Of a stretch of 64,000 nucleotides of DNA, positions 34,159-43,594 are shown piece by piece (positions within the stretch are counted from its first letter, which is position 1; every line of letters begins with the position of its first letter). The DNA lies in the NCBI GenBank assembly GCA_023419315.1, contig JAEZYE010000009.1, forward strand, positions 67,719-131,718. The letters are read 5' to 3'. A program made the position numbers and the translations under genes. The DNA comes from Pseudomonadota bacterium (lineage in GTDB: Bacteria > Pseudomonadota > Gammaproteobacteria > Xanthomonadales > Xanthomonadaceae). The notes below the pieces were generated by a model, which was not told the origin of the DNA, did not search any database, and saw nothing but the letters and a program-made list of their open reading frames with translations.

Positions 34159-34928
34159 ACGGCATCGCGCATCCGCAATCGCTGGTCCTCGGCGCGGGCG
34201 GCACCGTCGGTTTCGGTGTGGTTGGCGCGTTGCTGGAGGTCGGCAGCCCGGTGCTCGCGGTCGGCCGCGATGGACCGCGCATGCAAGCCCTGAAACAGCA
34301 CTTCGGCGATGAACCCGGACTGGAACTGATGCACAGAGGATGCATCTTCAGCGATGACGATGCCGCGACGCTGGCGCGCACCGTGCGCGAGCGTGGCCGT
34401 CCGTTGCGCGCGGTATTCGCCAGCCTGACCAGTCCGCTCGACGCCGGCCGCCTGCTCGACAAACCGACGGACGTACTGCGGCACAAGCTGGAGATGGACC
34501 TGATTCCACACCTGGCCGCGGCGCGGCATCTGCTGCCACTGCTGTCCGAACATGACGGCGCCGCGAACTACGTGCTGATCGGCGGACCGTTCGCCGAGCG
34601 CGGCTGGGCCGGCTACGGACATGCATCCATCGTCGGCGCCGCGATGCGGATGATGGCCCAGGTGTTGCACGAAGAAGCCCAGTCGCTGGGCGTGCGCGTG
34701 CAATTGCTGTCGGTCGACAAACCCATCTGCACGCCGTCCAACCAGGTCAACGCTTGCGCCGAATGGCCGACCGCCCTGGCCGTCGGCCGCAGCGCGGTGT
34801 CGCTGCTCACCCGTCACGGAACGCCTCGCCCCATCGTCCCTTATTCATCGGACTCGGCGAATGCACCGACGCAAACGCTGTTCAACGATTTCCCGGCCAA
34901 GCGCTGGGGGGATGCCGCGTCGGCCTGA
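34155..34928 (+). CDS. SDR family protein, first gene of RND operon (SmeU1-like)
   Basis: 257-residue Rossmann-fold protein. The nucleotide-binding GAGGTVGFG is at the N terminus and FASLTSPLDAG at strand four. The expected YxxxK active site reads YGHAS, so the catalytic lysine is absent and dehydrogenase activity is doubtful. By position (LysR divergent, membrane fusion protein 55 bases downstream) it corresponds to SmeU1 in the Stenotrophomonas SmeU1VWU2X operon. Possible roles are binding NAD(P) or modifying exported compounds; none is demonstrated here. Confidence 0.78.
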   Translation: MNGIAHPQSLVLGAGGTVGFGVVGALLEVGSPVLAVGRDGPRMQALKQHFGDEPGLELMHRGCIFSDDDAATLARTVRERGRPLRAVFASLTSPLDAGRLLDKPTDVLRHKLEMDLIPHLAAARHLLPLLSEHDGAANYVLIGGPFAERGWAGYGHASIVGAAMRMMAQVLHEEAQSLGVRVQLLSVDKPICTPSNQVNACAEWPTALAVGRSAVSLLTRHGTPRPIVPYSSDSANAPTQTLFNDFPAKRWGDAASA

Positions 34929-34983
34929 GCCTGCGCCATCCGCTGCACCGTTTCCCTTCTCCCCCACCACACGAGATTGCCCC

Positions 34984-36195
34984 ATGAACTTCTCCACGCT
35001 CCCCGCTCCGCGCACCCGGCGCTTCATCGCGCTCGGCGCTTTCAGTCTGTTGTCGATCGCCGTACTCAATGCATGCAGTGGCGGGCAGGCCAGCGAAGCC
35101 GCCGCGCCGCCGCCGCCCGACGTCAGCGTCGCCGCTGTGCTGATCAAACCCGTCAGCCAATGGGATGAATTCAGCGGCCGCATCGAAGCGGTCGAAAGCG
35201 TCGATCTGCGTCCGCGCGTTTCGGGCTATATCGATCGCGTCAACTACACCGAAGGCCAGGAAGTGAAGAAGGGCGACGTGCTCTTCACCATCGACGCGCG
35301 CAGCTACCGCGCCGAACTTTCGCGCGCACAGGCCGAACTCGCGCGGGCGCGCACGCAGGCCGAACTCGGTCGCAGCGAAGCGACGCGCGCGCAGAAGCTG
35401 TCGGAGCTGCAGGCCATTTCCACCGAAGAATACGAACAGCGCCGTTCCGCCGCCGCGCAGGCGCAGGCGAATGTGGCTGCTGCCCAGGCCGCCGTCGATT
35501 CGGCGCGCTTGAACCTGGAGTTCACCCAGGTGCGCGCTCCGATCGACGGCCGCGCCGGCCGTGCGCTGGTGACGGCGGGCAATCTGGTCAGCGCAGGTGA
35601 CAGCGCCAGCGTGCTGACCACGCTGGTCTCGCTGGACAAGGTGCATGTGCACTTCGATGCGGATGAGCGCGCCTTCCTCCGCTACGCCGAAATGGCCCGC
35701 AAGGGCGAGCGTCCGAGTGAGCGCGACGGCAAGGTGCCGGTGCAGGTGGGCCTGGCGGACGAGAGCGACTTCCCGCACGAGGGCACGGTCGACTTCCTCG
35801 ACAACCAGGTGGATCGCAGCACCGGCACGATTCGCGCGCGAGCGCTGCTTGACAACCGTGATCGTGTGTTCACGCCCGGCCTGTATGCGCGCGTGCGCGT
35901 CCTCGGCAGCGGTCAGTTCAAGGCCACGCTGGTGGATGACAAGGCGGTGCTGACCGATCAGGACCGCAAGTACGTGTATGTCGTCGACGCAAAAGGCACG
36001 GCACAACGGCGCGACGTGCAGCTCGGCCGCACTGCGGGCGGCCTGCGCATCGTCGAACAGGGCCTCAAGCCCGGTGATCGCGTGATCGTCGAAGGCGTGC
36101 AGAAAGTGTTCTTCCCCGGCATGCCGGTCCAGGCCAAGACCGTGGCCATGGCCGGTCGCGGAACGGCACCCGCACGCGCCATCGCCGCGAACTGA
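34984..36195 (+). CDS. RND efflux membrane fusion protein (SmeV/MexE-like)
   Basis: 403-residue periplasmic adaptor lipoprotein of the HlyD/AcrA type. Lipobox LNAC near residue 24; SVDLRPRVSGYIDRV and EGQEVKKGDVLFTID form the lipoyl half-motifs, followed by a long alpha-hairpin (about 100-180) rich in Ala/Gln/Glu, a beta-barrel and membrane-proximal domain ending in QGLKPGDRVIVEGVQKV. It connects the RND pump at 36300 to the outer-membrane factor at 40221. The start ATG 34984 gives the lipoprotein signal; the frame is open further upstream. Confidence 0.93.
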   Translation: MNFSTLPAPRTRRFIALGAFSLLSIAVLNACSGGQASEAAAPPPPDVSVAAVLIKPVSQWDEFSGRIEAVESVDLRPRVSGYIDRVNYTEGQEVKKGDVLFTIDARSYRAELSRAQAELARARTQAELGRSEATRAQKLSELQAISTEEYEQRRSAAAQAQANVAAAQAAVDSARLNLEFTQVRAPIDGRAGRALVTAGNLVSAGDSASVLTTLVSLDKVHVHFDADERAFLRYAEMARKGERPSERDGKVPVQVGLADESDFPHEGTVDFLDNQVDRSTGTIRARALLDNRDRVFTPGLYARVRVLGSGQFKATLVDDKAVLTDQDRKYVYVVDAKGTAQRRDVQLGRTAGGLRIVEQGLKPGDRVIVEGVQKVFFPGMPVQAKTVAMAGRGTAPARAIAAN

Positions 36196-36299
36196 TCGCG
36201 TTCCCGTAATCAGCGGCAGCCGTTCCGCCGCACGCATTCCTTCCCTCCCTGGCGGGGGAAGGCCGCGTTCCCATTTTCTTTTTTCCTGGAAATCCACCC

Positions 36300-39200
36300 A
36301 TGGACTTTTCCCGATTCTTCATCGATCGGCCGATCTTCGCCGCGGTGCTGTCGATCGTGATCTTCGCCGCCGGCCTGATCGCGATCCCGCTGCTGCCCAT
36401 CGGCGAATACCCCGAAGTGGTACCGCCTTCGGTGGTCGTGCGCACGGTCTATCCCGGCGCCAACCCCAAAGTGATCGCCGAAACCGTCGCCGTGCCGCTC
36501 GAGGAAGCCATCAATGGCGTCGAGGACATGATGTACGTCAAGTCGGTCGCCGGCTCCGACGGCGTGCTGCAATTGACCGTAACGTTCCGTCCCGGCGTCG
36601 ACCCCGACGACGCGGCGGTACGCGTGCAGAACCGTGTCAGCCAGGCGCTGGCGCGCCTGCCGGAAGACGTGCGCCGCCAGGGCGTGACCACGCAGAAGCA
36701 GTCGCCGGTGTTCCTGATGGTCGTGCACCTGGTGTCGAAGGACGGCAAGTACGACTCGCTGTACCTGCGCAACTACATGCGCCTGCACGTCAAGGACGAA
36801 CTGGCGCGCATTCCCGGCGTCGGCGACGCGCAGGCCTTTGGCGGTGGCGATTACGCCATGCGCCTGTGGCTGGATCCGGACAAGGTCGCCGCCCGCGGCC
36901 TGACCGCCAGTGATGTCCTGCGCGCCGTGCGCGAGCAGAACCTGCAGGTGTCCGCCGGCCAGCTCGGCGCCGAGCCGATGCCCAATGGCAGCGATTTCCT
37001 CCTGCCGATCAACGCCAAGGGCCGTCTCGAAACCGCAGAGGAGTTCGGCAACATCGTGCTCAAGAGCGGCGACGAAGGCGAAATCGTGCGGCTGTCGGAC
37101 GTGGCGCGCATCGAACTGGCGGCCGGCGATTACACCTTGCGCGCCCGCCTCAACGGCATGAATGCATCGGCCATCGGCATCTTCCAGGCGCCGGGCGCCA
37201 ACGCTCTCGAGATCCGCGATGCCGTCATCGCGAAGATGGCCGAGATCCGCAAGACCTTGCCGCCGGGCGTCGAGATCACCTCGATCTACGACACCACCAT
37301 TTTCGTGCGCGATTCGATCAAGTCGGTGATTACGACGCTGATGGAAGCCACCTTGCTGGTGGTGTTGGTGGTCATCCTGTTCTTGCAGACGTGGCGCGCG
37401 TCCATCATTCCGCTGCTGGCGGTGCCGGTTTCGGTGGTCGGCACATTCGCGGTGCTCTACCTGCTCGGCTATTCAATCAATACGCTTACGCTGTTCGGCC
37501 TGGTCCTGGCCATCGGCATCGTGGTGGACGACGCCATCGTGGTGGTGGAGAACGTCGAACGCCACATCGAACACGGCGCCACACCGCTGGAAGCGGCGCA
37601 CCTGGCCATGAAGGAAGTGTCCGGGCCGATCATCGCGATCGCGCTGGTGCTGTGCGCCGTGTTCGTGCCGATGGCCTTCCTGACCGGCGTCACCGGGCAG
37701 TTCTACAAGCAGTTCGCGGTGACGATCGCCATCTCGACGGTGATCTCGGCGATCAACTCGCTGACGCTGTCGCCGGCCCTGGCCGCCAAGCTGCTGCGCG
37801 CGCACGACGCGCCGAAGGATCGTCCTTCGCGCCTGATCGATCGCCTGTTCGGTTGGCTGTTCCGACCGTTCAACCGCTTCTTCAAGCGCAACTCGGAACG
37901 CTACGAGAATGCGGTCGGACGGGCGCTGGGACGCCGTGGCGCGGTGTTCGCGGTATACGCCGTGCTGCTGCTGGGTGCGGGCGTGATGTTCAAGACCGTG
38001 CCGGCCGGCTTCATCCCGGTGCAGGACAAGCTGTACCTGATCGCCGGCGTGAAGATGCCGGAAGGCGCATCCATCGAGCGCACCGATGCGGTGCTGAAGA
38101 AAATGGCGGCCATCGCGCGCCAGGTGGAAGGCGTGGAAAGCGAAGTGGCGTTCCCCGGCCTGAACCCGTTGCAGTTCACCAATACGCCGAACAACGGCGT
38201 GGTGTTCTTCACGCTGAAGCCTTTCAGCCAGCGTGATCGCAGCGCCGAGGAAATCACCGCGGAACTCAACCAGAAGTTCGCCGGCATCAAGGAAGGTTTC
38301 ACCTTCGCCTTCATGCCGCCGCCCATCCAGGGCCTGGGCAATGGATCCGGCTGGTCGCTGTTCGTGGAAGACCGCACGCGCCTGGGCTACGGCCAGTTGC
38401 AGGGCGCCGTGCAGGCGTTCCAGGGCGCGGCCTCGCAGACACCCGGTCTGGGCTACCCGATCAGCAGTTACCAGGCCAACGTGCCGCAGCTGGACGCGGA
38501 GGTGGATCGCGTCAAGGCGAAGGCGCAGGGCGTGCCACTGACCGAACTGTTCGACACCTTGCAGACCTACCTGGGTTCAGCCTACGTCAACGACTTCAAC
38601 ATGTTCGGCCGCACCTGGCAGGTGATTGCGCAGGCCGACGCGCCGTTCCGCGACAACGTCGAGGACATCGCCAACCTGCGCACGCGCAACGCCAACGGGC
38701 AGATGGTGCCGATCGGCAGCATGGTCAACATCCGCGAAACCTATGGTCCGGATCCGGTGATCCGCTTCAATGGCTACCCGGCCGCCGATCTTCTGGGTGA
38801 AGCGGATCCGCGCGTGCTGTCATCCGGCGAAGCGATGGCCAAGGTCACCGAGCTGGCGGCGAAAGTGTTGCCGTCCGGCATGGGCATCGGCTGGAGCGAT
38901 CTGAGCTTCCAGCAGGCCACGCAGGGCAAGGCCGCACTGGTGGTGTTTCCGCTGGCGGTGTTGCTGGCCTTCCTCGTGCTGGCCGCACTGTATGAAAGCT
39001 GGACGCTGCCGCTGGCGGTGATCCTGATCGTGCCGATGACGCTGCTGTCCGCGCTGATCGGCGTGTGGCTGACCAATGGCGACAACAACGTGTTCGTGCA
39101 GGTCGGCCTGGTGGTGCTGATGGGGCTGGCGTGCAAGAACGCGATCCTGATTGTCGAGTTCGCCCGCGAACTGGAACTGCAGGGCAAGGGCATCGTCGAT

Positions 39201-39467
39201 GCCGCGCTGGAAGCCTGCCGCCTGCGCCTGCGTCCGATCGTCATGACCTCGGTCGCCTTCATCGCCGGCACCGTGCCGCTGGTGCTGTCGCACGGCGCGG
39301 GCGCGGAAGTGCGCACCGTCACCGGCATCACCGTGTTCGCGGGGATGCTGGGCGTCACCCTGTTCGGCCTGTTCCTGACGCCGGTGTTCTATGTGGCGCT
39401 GCGCAAGCTGGCGGGTCGTCCGCTGGTGTCGCATGCGCCGGCCCAGCCGGCGTCCGTGCACGCCTGA
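36300..39467 (+). CDS. RND multidrug efflux pump, inner-membrane subunit (SmeW/MexF-like)
   Basis: 1055-residue HAE1-family proton/drug antiporter, close to MexF in length. It starts MDFSRFFIDRPIFAAVLSI, and has the porter-domain YPGANPKVIAETVA, the proton-relay aspartates in GIVVDDAIVVVENVER on helix 4, and the second-half GLACKNAILIVEFARELE. Twelve helices and two large periplasmic loops follow the family plan. In Stenotrophomonas the SmeVWX pump exports chloramphenicol, quinolones and tetracycline; a similar substrate range is an inference from synteny. Confidence 0.95.
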   Translation: MDFSRFFIDRPIFAAVLSIVIFAAGLIAIPLLPIGEYPEVVPPSVVVRTVYPGANPKVIAETVAVPLEEAINGVEDMMYVKSVAGSDGVLQLTVTFRPGVDPDDAAVRVQNRVSQALARLPEDVRRQGVTTQKQSPVFLMVVHLVSKDGKYDSLYLRNYMRLHVKDELARIPGVGDAQAFGGGDYAMRLWLDPDKVAARGLTASDVLRAVREQNLQVSAGQLGAEPMPNGSDFLLPINAKGRLETAEEFGNIVLKSGDEGEIVRLSDVARIELAAGDYTLRARLNGMNASAIGIFQAPGANALEIRDAVIAKMAEIRKTLPPGVEITSIYDTTIFVRDSIKSVITTLMEATLLVVLVVILFLQTWRASIIPLLAVPVSVVGTFAVLYLLGYSINTLTLFGLVLAIGIVVDDAIVVVENVERHIEHGATPLEAAHLAMKEVSGPIIAIALVLCAVFVPMAFLTGVTGQFYKQFAVTIAISTVISAINSLTLSPALAAKLLRAHDAPKDRPSRLIDRLFGWLFRPFNRFFKRNSERYENAVGRALGRRGAVFAVYAVLLLGAGVMFKTVPAGFIPVQDKLYLIAGVKMPEGASIERTDAVLKKMAAIARQVEGVESEVAFPGLNPLQFTNTPNNGVVFFTLKPFSQRDRSAEEITAELNQKFAGIKEGFTFAFMPPPIQGLGNGSGWSLFVEDRTRLGYGQLQGAVQAFQGAASQTPGLGYPISSYQANVPQLDAEVDRVKAKAQGVPLTELFDTLQTYLGSAYVNDFNMFGRTWQVIAQADAPFRDNVEDIANLRTRNANGQMVPIGSMVNIRETYGPDPVIRFNGYPAADLLGEADPRVLSSGEAMAKVTELAAKVLPSGMGIGWSDLSFQQATQGKAALVVFPLAVLLAFLVLAALYESWTLPLAVILIVPMTLLSALIGVWLTNGDNNVFVQVGLVVLMGLACKNAILIVEFARELELQGKGIVDAALEACRLRLRPIVMTSVAFIAGTVPLVLSHGAGAEVRTVTGITVFAGMLGVTLFGLFLTPVFYVALRKLAGRPLVSHAPAQPASVHA

Positions 39468-39495
39468 TTCCTCCCCTTACGTTTTGGAGCATTCC

Positions 39496-40227
39496 ATGAG
39501 CAACCAGAAGATCGCCCTCGTCACCGGCGCCACGCGCGGCATCGGCCTGCATACCGTGCGCCAGCTGGCCGAACAGGGCGTGCACACACTGCTGGCCGGA
39601 CGCGATCGCCAGAAAGCGGTCGATGCCGCACTGGCGCTGCAAGGCGAAGGCCTGCCGGTCGAAGCGATCACGCTCGACGTCACCGATGACGCGAGCATCG
39701 CCGAAGCCGTCGCCAGTGTTGAAGCCCGCCATGGGCGGCTGGACATCCTCGTCAACAACGCCGGCATCCTGATCGACGATCCCACGCGCGGCATGGCGGG
39801 CCAGCCGCTCGCCACGTGGCGCAAGACATTCGACACCAACGTCTTCGGCCTCATTGCAGTCACCCAGGCCTTCCTGCCGCTGCTGCGCAAGTCGGCGGCC
39901 GGCCGCATCGTCAATGTGTCCAGCGTGCTCGGTTCGATCGGGTTGCATGCGGCGCCGGATTCGCCGATAGCCGGCTTCCGTGTGCCCGCCTACAACGTGT
40001 CCAAGAGCGCGGTGAATGCCTGGACCGTGCAACTGGCGAACGAACTCGGCGATGGTCCTATCAAGGTCAATACCCTGCACCCCGGTTACGTGCGCACCGA
40101 CATGAACGCCGGCAACGGCGACATGGAGATCCCCGAAGGCGCGCGCACCAGCGTTCGCCTGGCGCTGATTGGCCCGGACGGCCCGCAGGGTGGCTTCTTC
40201 CATCTCGACGAGGTGCTGCCATGGTGA
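39496..40227 (+). CDS. SDR oxidoreductase within the RND operon (SmeU2-like)
   Basis: 243-residue classical short-chain dehydrogenase. Complete active site: TGATRGIG, NNAGIL, SSVLG Ser and YNVSK Tyr/Lys. TTGGAG precedes ATG 39496. It sits between the pump gene and the outer-membrane factor, exactly where smeU2 lies. It resembles carbonyl reductases of the yeast/plant type (insertion before YNVSK). It might reduce quinone or aldehyde substrates that induce the pump; this is inference. Overlaps the outer-membrane factor gene by seven bases. Confidence 0.9.
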   Translation: MSNQKIALVTGATRGIGLHTVRQLAEQGVHTLLAGRDRQKAVDAALALQGEGLPVEAITLDVTDDASIAEAVASVEARHGRLDILVNNAGILIDDPTRGMAGQPLATWRKTFDTNVFGLIAVTQAFLPLLRKSAAGRIVNVSSVLGSIGLHAAPDSPIAGFRVPAYNVSKSAVNAWTVQLANELGDGPIKVNTLHPGYVRTDMNAGNGDMEIPEGARTSVRLALIGPDGPQGGFFHLDEVLPW

Positions 40228-41636
40228 TGCGCCCGCTCTTCATCGCCGTGGCGTCGGCGCTGCTCACCGCCTGCGCGACGGTGGGTCCGGATTACCGCGC
40301 GCCGCAATTGGCGCCGGCCGAACTGCCGAGTGCGCAGGGAACAGCCTTCACTGGTGCGCGACCCGTCACCAACTGGTGGGCGCAATTCGGTGACCCGGTG
40401 CTGGATCAGTTGATCGCCGACGGTCTGGCCGCCAATCCGGATCTGTGGATCGCCGCGGCACGCGTCTCCGAAGCACGCGCCGTGTTCAATGAACGCCGGC
40501 TCGACATCGCGCCGCACGTCGCACTCGGGGCGGAACAGACACGCAGCCGCCAGCCGGTCGAAGGCCAGGGACGCGTGGAGACGGAAGTCGACAGTGTCGG
40601 TTTCGATGCGGCCTGGGAACTGGATCTGTTCGGTCGCCTGCGTCGCTCGGCAGAAGCCGCGCATGCGGATCTGCAAGCGCAGCGCAACGACATGGCGGCG
40701 ATGCAGGTCAGCGTCGCCGCCGAGGTCGCCCGGAACTATTTCGAGTTGCGGGGCGCGCAGAAGCGGCTCGACGTCGCCCGGCGCACGCTGGAAAACCTCA
40801 GCGATACACAGCGGCTGACCGAGTCGCGCTGGAAGCTCGGCGCCGGCACCGAACTGGAAGTGCAGAGCAGCCTCGCGCGCATGAAGGCCATCGAAGCGAC
40901 GCTGCCGGTGCTGGAAACCACCGAGGCGCAGGCACGCGTCCGCATCGAAGTACTGACAGGGCGTCGTCCGGGTTCGCTGGTCGCGCAGCTTGTCCCGCGC
41001 GAGAGCCCGGCCCTGGTGAAGGCGCTGCCGATTGGCGACACGACCGGCCTGCTGAGGCAGCGTCCGGATGTACGCGCAGCCGAACGGCGACTGGCGGCGT
41101 CCACCGCGCGGGTCGGTGTCGCCACTGCGGATCTGTTTCCGCGCGTGAGCATTCGCGGCTTCGTCGGTTTCCTGGCCGGGGATTTCAGTGGGCTGATCAA
41201 TGGCGACAACAAGGCATGGTCGGTCACGCCCTCGATCAGCTGGGCCGCATTCGATCTCGGCAGCGTCCGGGCGCGATTGCGTGCGACGCAGGCGCAGAGC
41301 GAAGGCGCGCTGGCCGAATACGAGAAAGCCGTACTCAGCGCACTGGAGGACACCGAGAATGCCCTGTCCGGCTATGCCAGGCGGCAGACGCAGCTGGTGC
41401 GCGTGAGCGAACAGGCGACGGCGGCGCGACGGGCGGCGGAACTGGCCGACGCCCGCTACCGGGCGGGCGCATCGGACTTCCTCACCCTGCTCGATGCGCA
41501 GCGCACGCAGCTGGCGGCGGACGATGCGCTGGCGCAGGCGGAAGCCGGAGTGAACGTCGGCGTGGTCGCGGTCTACAAGTCGCTCGGCGGCTGGGGCGAA
41601 CCGGAAGCGGATCCCGCACTGGCCAGCGTGCGCTGA
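40221..41636 (+). CDS. Outer-membrane efflux channel lipoprotein (SmeX/OprN-like)
   Basis: 471-residue TolC-type outer-membrane factor of the NodT family. Lipobox LLTAC near residue 16, followed by the family start TVGPDYRAP; two repeats of alpha-barrel plus beta-barrel segments, with WELDLFGRLRRS and LPIGDTTGLLRQRPDVRAAERRL as hallmarks. GAGG at 40210-40213 fits ATG 40221; ATG 40227, which overlaps the SDR stop as TGATG, is an alternative. Last gene of the five-gene efflux operon. Confidence 0.93.
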   Translation: MVMRPLFIAVASALLTACATVGPDYRAPQLAPAELPSAQGTAFTGARPVTNWWAQFGDPVLDQLIADGLAANPDLWIAAARVSEARAVFNERRLDIAPHVALGAEQTRSRQPVEGQGRVETEVDSVGFDAAWELDLFGRLRRSAEAAHADLQAQRNDMAAMQVSVAAEVARNYFELRGAQKRLDVARRTLENLSDTQRLTESRWKLGAGTELEVQSSLARMKAIEATLPVLETTEAQARVRIEVLTGRRPGSLVAQLVPRESPALVKALPIGDTTGLLRQRPDVRAAERRLAASTARVGVATADLFPRVSIRGFVGFLAGDFSGLINGDNKAWSVTPSISWAAFDLGSVRARLRATQAQSEGALAEYEKAVLSALEDTENALSGYARRQTQLVRVSEQATAARRAAELADARYRAGASDFLTLLDAQRTQLAADDALAQAEAGVNVGVVAVYKSLGGWGEPEADPALASVR

Positions 41637-41693
41637 GCCGCCTGCAGGGACGTGATCGCATGGGCCCGGACGTCGCTGCGACGTCCGGAACGG

Positions 41694-41939
41694 TCAGGAG
41701 GAATGCCACTCCGCACTGGCGACCACATCCTTCAACGTGTCCGCCAGTTGCGAGAAACAATGCGCGAGCGCGGCCGGCGACAATGAGACCGCTTCCTCCC
41801 TGCAGCCCGTCGGTTGCGTCAGGCTCGCCAGCAAGGCGAGCCGATCACGCGCCTGCACGAGCTGCAGTTGCGTGTCTTCGTTGATCCGGTAATGCCCCGC
41901 ATCGTGGTCGCCCATGCGGGATGCTGCTGCCCTGGTCAT
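41694..41939 (-). CDS. XAC0095-like small protein
   Basis: 81-residue soluble protein. The segment HYRINEDTQLQLVQARDRL followed by LLASL and a C-terminal amphipathic helix (LAHCFSQLADTLKDV) follows the pattern of the XAC0095 family of small xanthomonad proteins of unknown function. AAGGAG is well placed for ATG 41939. Convergent with the efflux operon and divergent from the XRE regulator at 42069. Confidence 0.65.
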   Translation of the reverse strand: MTRAAASRMGDHDAGHYRINEDTQLQLVQARDRLALLASLTQPTGCREEAVSLSPAALAHCFSQLADTLKDVVASAEWHSS

Positions 41940-42068
41940 GTGTGCTCCTTCGCATGCCCGCCTGCGTTGCGGCGGGCTGTCTTCCGTGACGAGCGGATAG
42001 CCTTCCACATATCCTCGTCATAGACAATCCTCTTTGCCGCACCGTGCGCGAGCGTTTAGCGTAGCGCC

Positions 42069-42413
42069 ATGGTCAAGAACAGCTCCACGCTGGCAAAGCG
42101 TTTGATCCAGGCACGAAGCGCCGCAGGCATGACACAGGGCGACGTCGCGCAAGCGATCGGTATCACCCAGCCCAGCTATTCGTCGCTGGAACGCGGCGTC
42201 AGCAAGCGCACCAACTATATCGGTTCACTCGCGCATGTTCTCGGCGTGGATGCGTACTGGCTCGAGACTGGCGCAGGCCAGATGCGAAAGCTCGGCGTCG
42301 CGGAACAACTGGCCGAGTACGCGATGCCCACGGAGAAGCGCCGCATTCTCCATGCGTTGGACAAGATGAGTGTCCGCAAGCGCAAGGCGCTACTCGAACT
42401 GCTCTCCGAATGA
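42069..42413 (+). CDS. XRE-family HTH regulator
   Basis: 114-residue DNA-binding protein. Residues 7-65 are a Cro/C1-type helix-turn-helix (LIQARSAAGMTQGDVAQAIG, ITQPSYSSLERGVS) followed by ALGVDAYWLETG-like VLGVDAYWLETGAG typical of phage-like regulators, then a short helical C-terminal tail (MSVRKRKALLELL). TTGCCG at 42034 and TAGCGT at 42057 make a weak promoter ending close to the ATG. Target genes unknown. Confidence 0.85.
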   Translation: MVKNSSTLAKRLIQARSAAGMTQGDVAQAIGITQPSYSSLERGVSKRTNYIGSLAHVLGVDAYWLETGAGQMRKLGVAEQLAEYAMPTEKRRILHALDKMSVRKRKALLELLSE

Positions 42414-42445
42414 ACCCCTCACGTGCAGCCGCGCGGGCGCACGGT

Positions 42446-42985
42446 TTACTGCAGCGGCGCAGCGACGATCAGCGGGTCGAGGTCATAGCCCATCGCGGTC
42501 GCCTTGGCCTTGAGTGTTTCGAAGCGCGTGCGTTCCATGGTCGGTGAGCGCGAGAGTATCCAGAGATAATCGCGACCGGGCTCGCCTACGACCGCCCACT
42601 GGTATTCGGGGTCGAGCGCGATGACCCAATAGTCGGCCCACACGAAAGGAATCCACGAAAGCCACCCGGGGGCGAAGCTCACTTCAAGCCGGCCGGGATG
42701 GCCTTCCACCGGACGCGCCACGCCTTCGGCGACCTGTGTCGTTCCGTCCTTGGTCTTGCAGGTATTGCGCACCCCGATGCCGTCCGCCTCGAACGAATAG
42801 GTGGCGGTGATGTCGCCGATGCAATCGGCCTGGTGGCGCATGGGCAAGTGCGCGATTTCGTACCACTGGCCGGCATAGCGCTGGATGTCCAGCGTCGGCA
42901 CGGATGTCACGGGCTCGGCGGCCATGCCGCCTCCGGCAAGCAGCAGCGCGGCCAGGCAGGCCATCGGTGACTTTCGCAGGCTCAT
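42446..42985 (-). CDS. blc: Bacterial lipocalin (Blc-like)
   Basis: 179-residue exported lipocalin. The signal peptide (CLAALLLAGGGMAA) has no clear lipobox, so it may be periplasmic rather than a lipoprotein like E. coli Blc. The lipocalin signature LDIQRYAGQWYEIAHLPM, ATYSFEADGIGVRNTC and YLWILSRSPTM match Blc. Binds lysophospholipids or fatty acids in homologues. AAGGAG precedes ATG 42985. Convergent with the XRE gene. Confidence 0.9.
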   Translation of the reverse strand: MSLRKSPMACLAALLLAGGGMAAEPVTSVPTLDIQRYAGQWYEIAHLPMRHQADCIGDITATYSFEADGIGVRNTCKTKDGTTQVAEGVARPVEGHPGRLEVSFAPGWLSWIPFVWADYWVIALDPEYQWAVVGEPGRDYLWILSRSPTMERTRFETLKAKATAMGYDLDPLIVAAPLQ

Positions 42986-43071
42986 CGTTCAACACTCCTT
43001 TGCACGCGATCGCATTCCGGCACGGAGCGGCGCTTTCGCCCCCGCTCCGTGCCGCCGCTGTTCCGCTGGAA

Positions 43072-43449
43072 TTACTTCTTCTTTGCGACCGTCAGGCCGC
43101 TACTGTCCACCTTGCCCACGCCCTTGATGGCGCGAGTCACGGCGACGGCCTTGTCGGCCTGCGCCTGCGTATCGACCTGCCCGCTCAACGTAACCACGCC
43201 GTTCACGGTTTCCACCTTGATGTCGAGGCCGGACACGTCTTCGGTCGCCAGCAGATCCGCCTTCACCTTGGTCGTGATCCAGGTATCACTCACCGGCTGA
43301 TCCGAATCGGACTTGCGATCGGCATCGGAACGGTTCTGCTCTTCCGGTTCGGGCTTGGTGTCAGGCATTGCGACGGCCTGCGCCGCGACGAATCCCATGC
43401 CGGCGGACAGCGCCAGGGCCAGAAGGCTGCGGGAAATCACTGGTTTCAT
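43072..43449 (-). CDS. BON-domain periplasmic protein
   Basis: 125 residues: signal peptide (LLALALSAGMGFVAAQAVA), a charged linker, then one BON domain (VSDTWITTKVKADLLAT, VETVNGVVTLSGQVDT, DKAVAVTRAIKGVGKV). BON domains bind phospholipid or sit near the outer membrane, as in OsmY. AGGAG precedes ATG 43449. Likely part of an envelope stress response; neighbour lipocalin supports that context. No paired BON domain as in OsmY. Confidence 0.88.
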   Translation of the reverse strand: MKPVISRSLLALALSAGMGFVAAQAVAMPDTKPEPEEQNRSDADRKSDSDQPVSDTWITTKVKADLLATEDVSGLDIKVETVNGVVTLSGQVDTQAQADKAVAVTRAIKGVGKVDSSGLTVAKKK

Positions 43450-43594
43450 CGGAATGGCTCCTGCGTCGGATGACGTGAAGAGTGTTCACAGGACGTCCGT
43501 ACACCGCGCGTGAAATACGCGAGGCGGGTTCGACGGAGTTCAGCCATTGCAGCGCGGCGTTAAACTGGCGACGTTTTCATCGCCGGTTTTCGTT

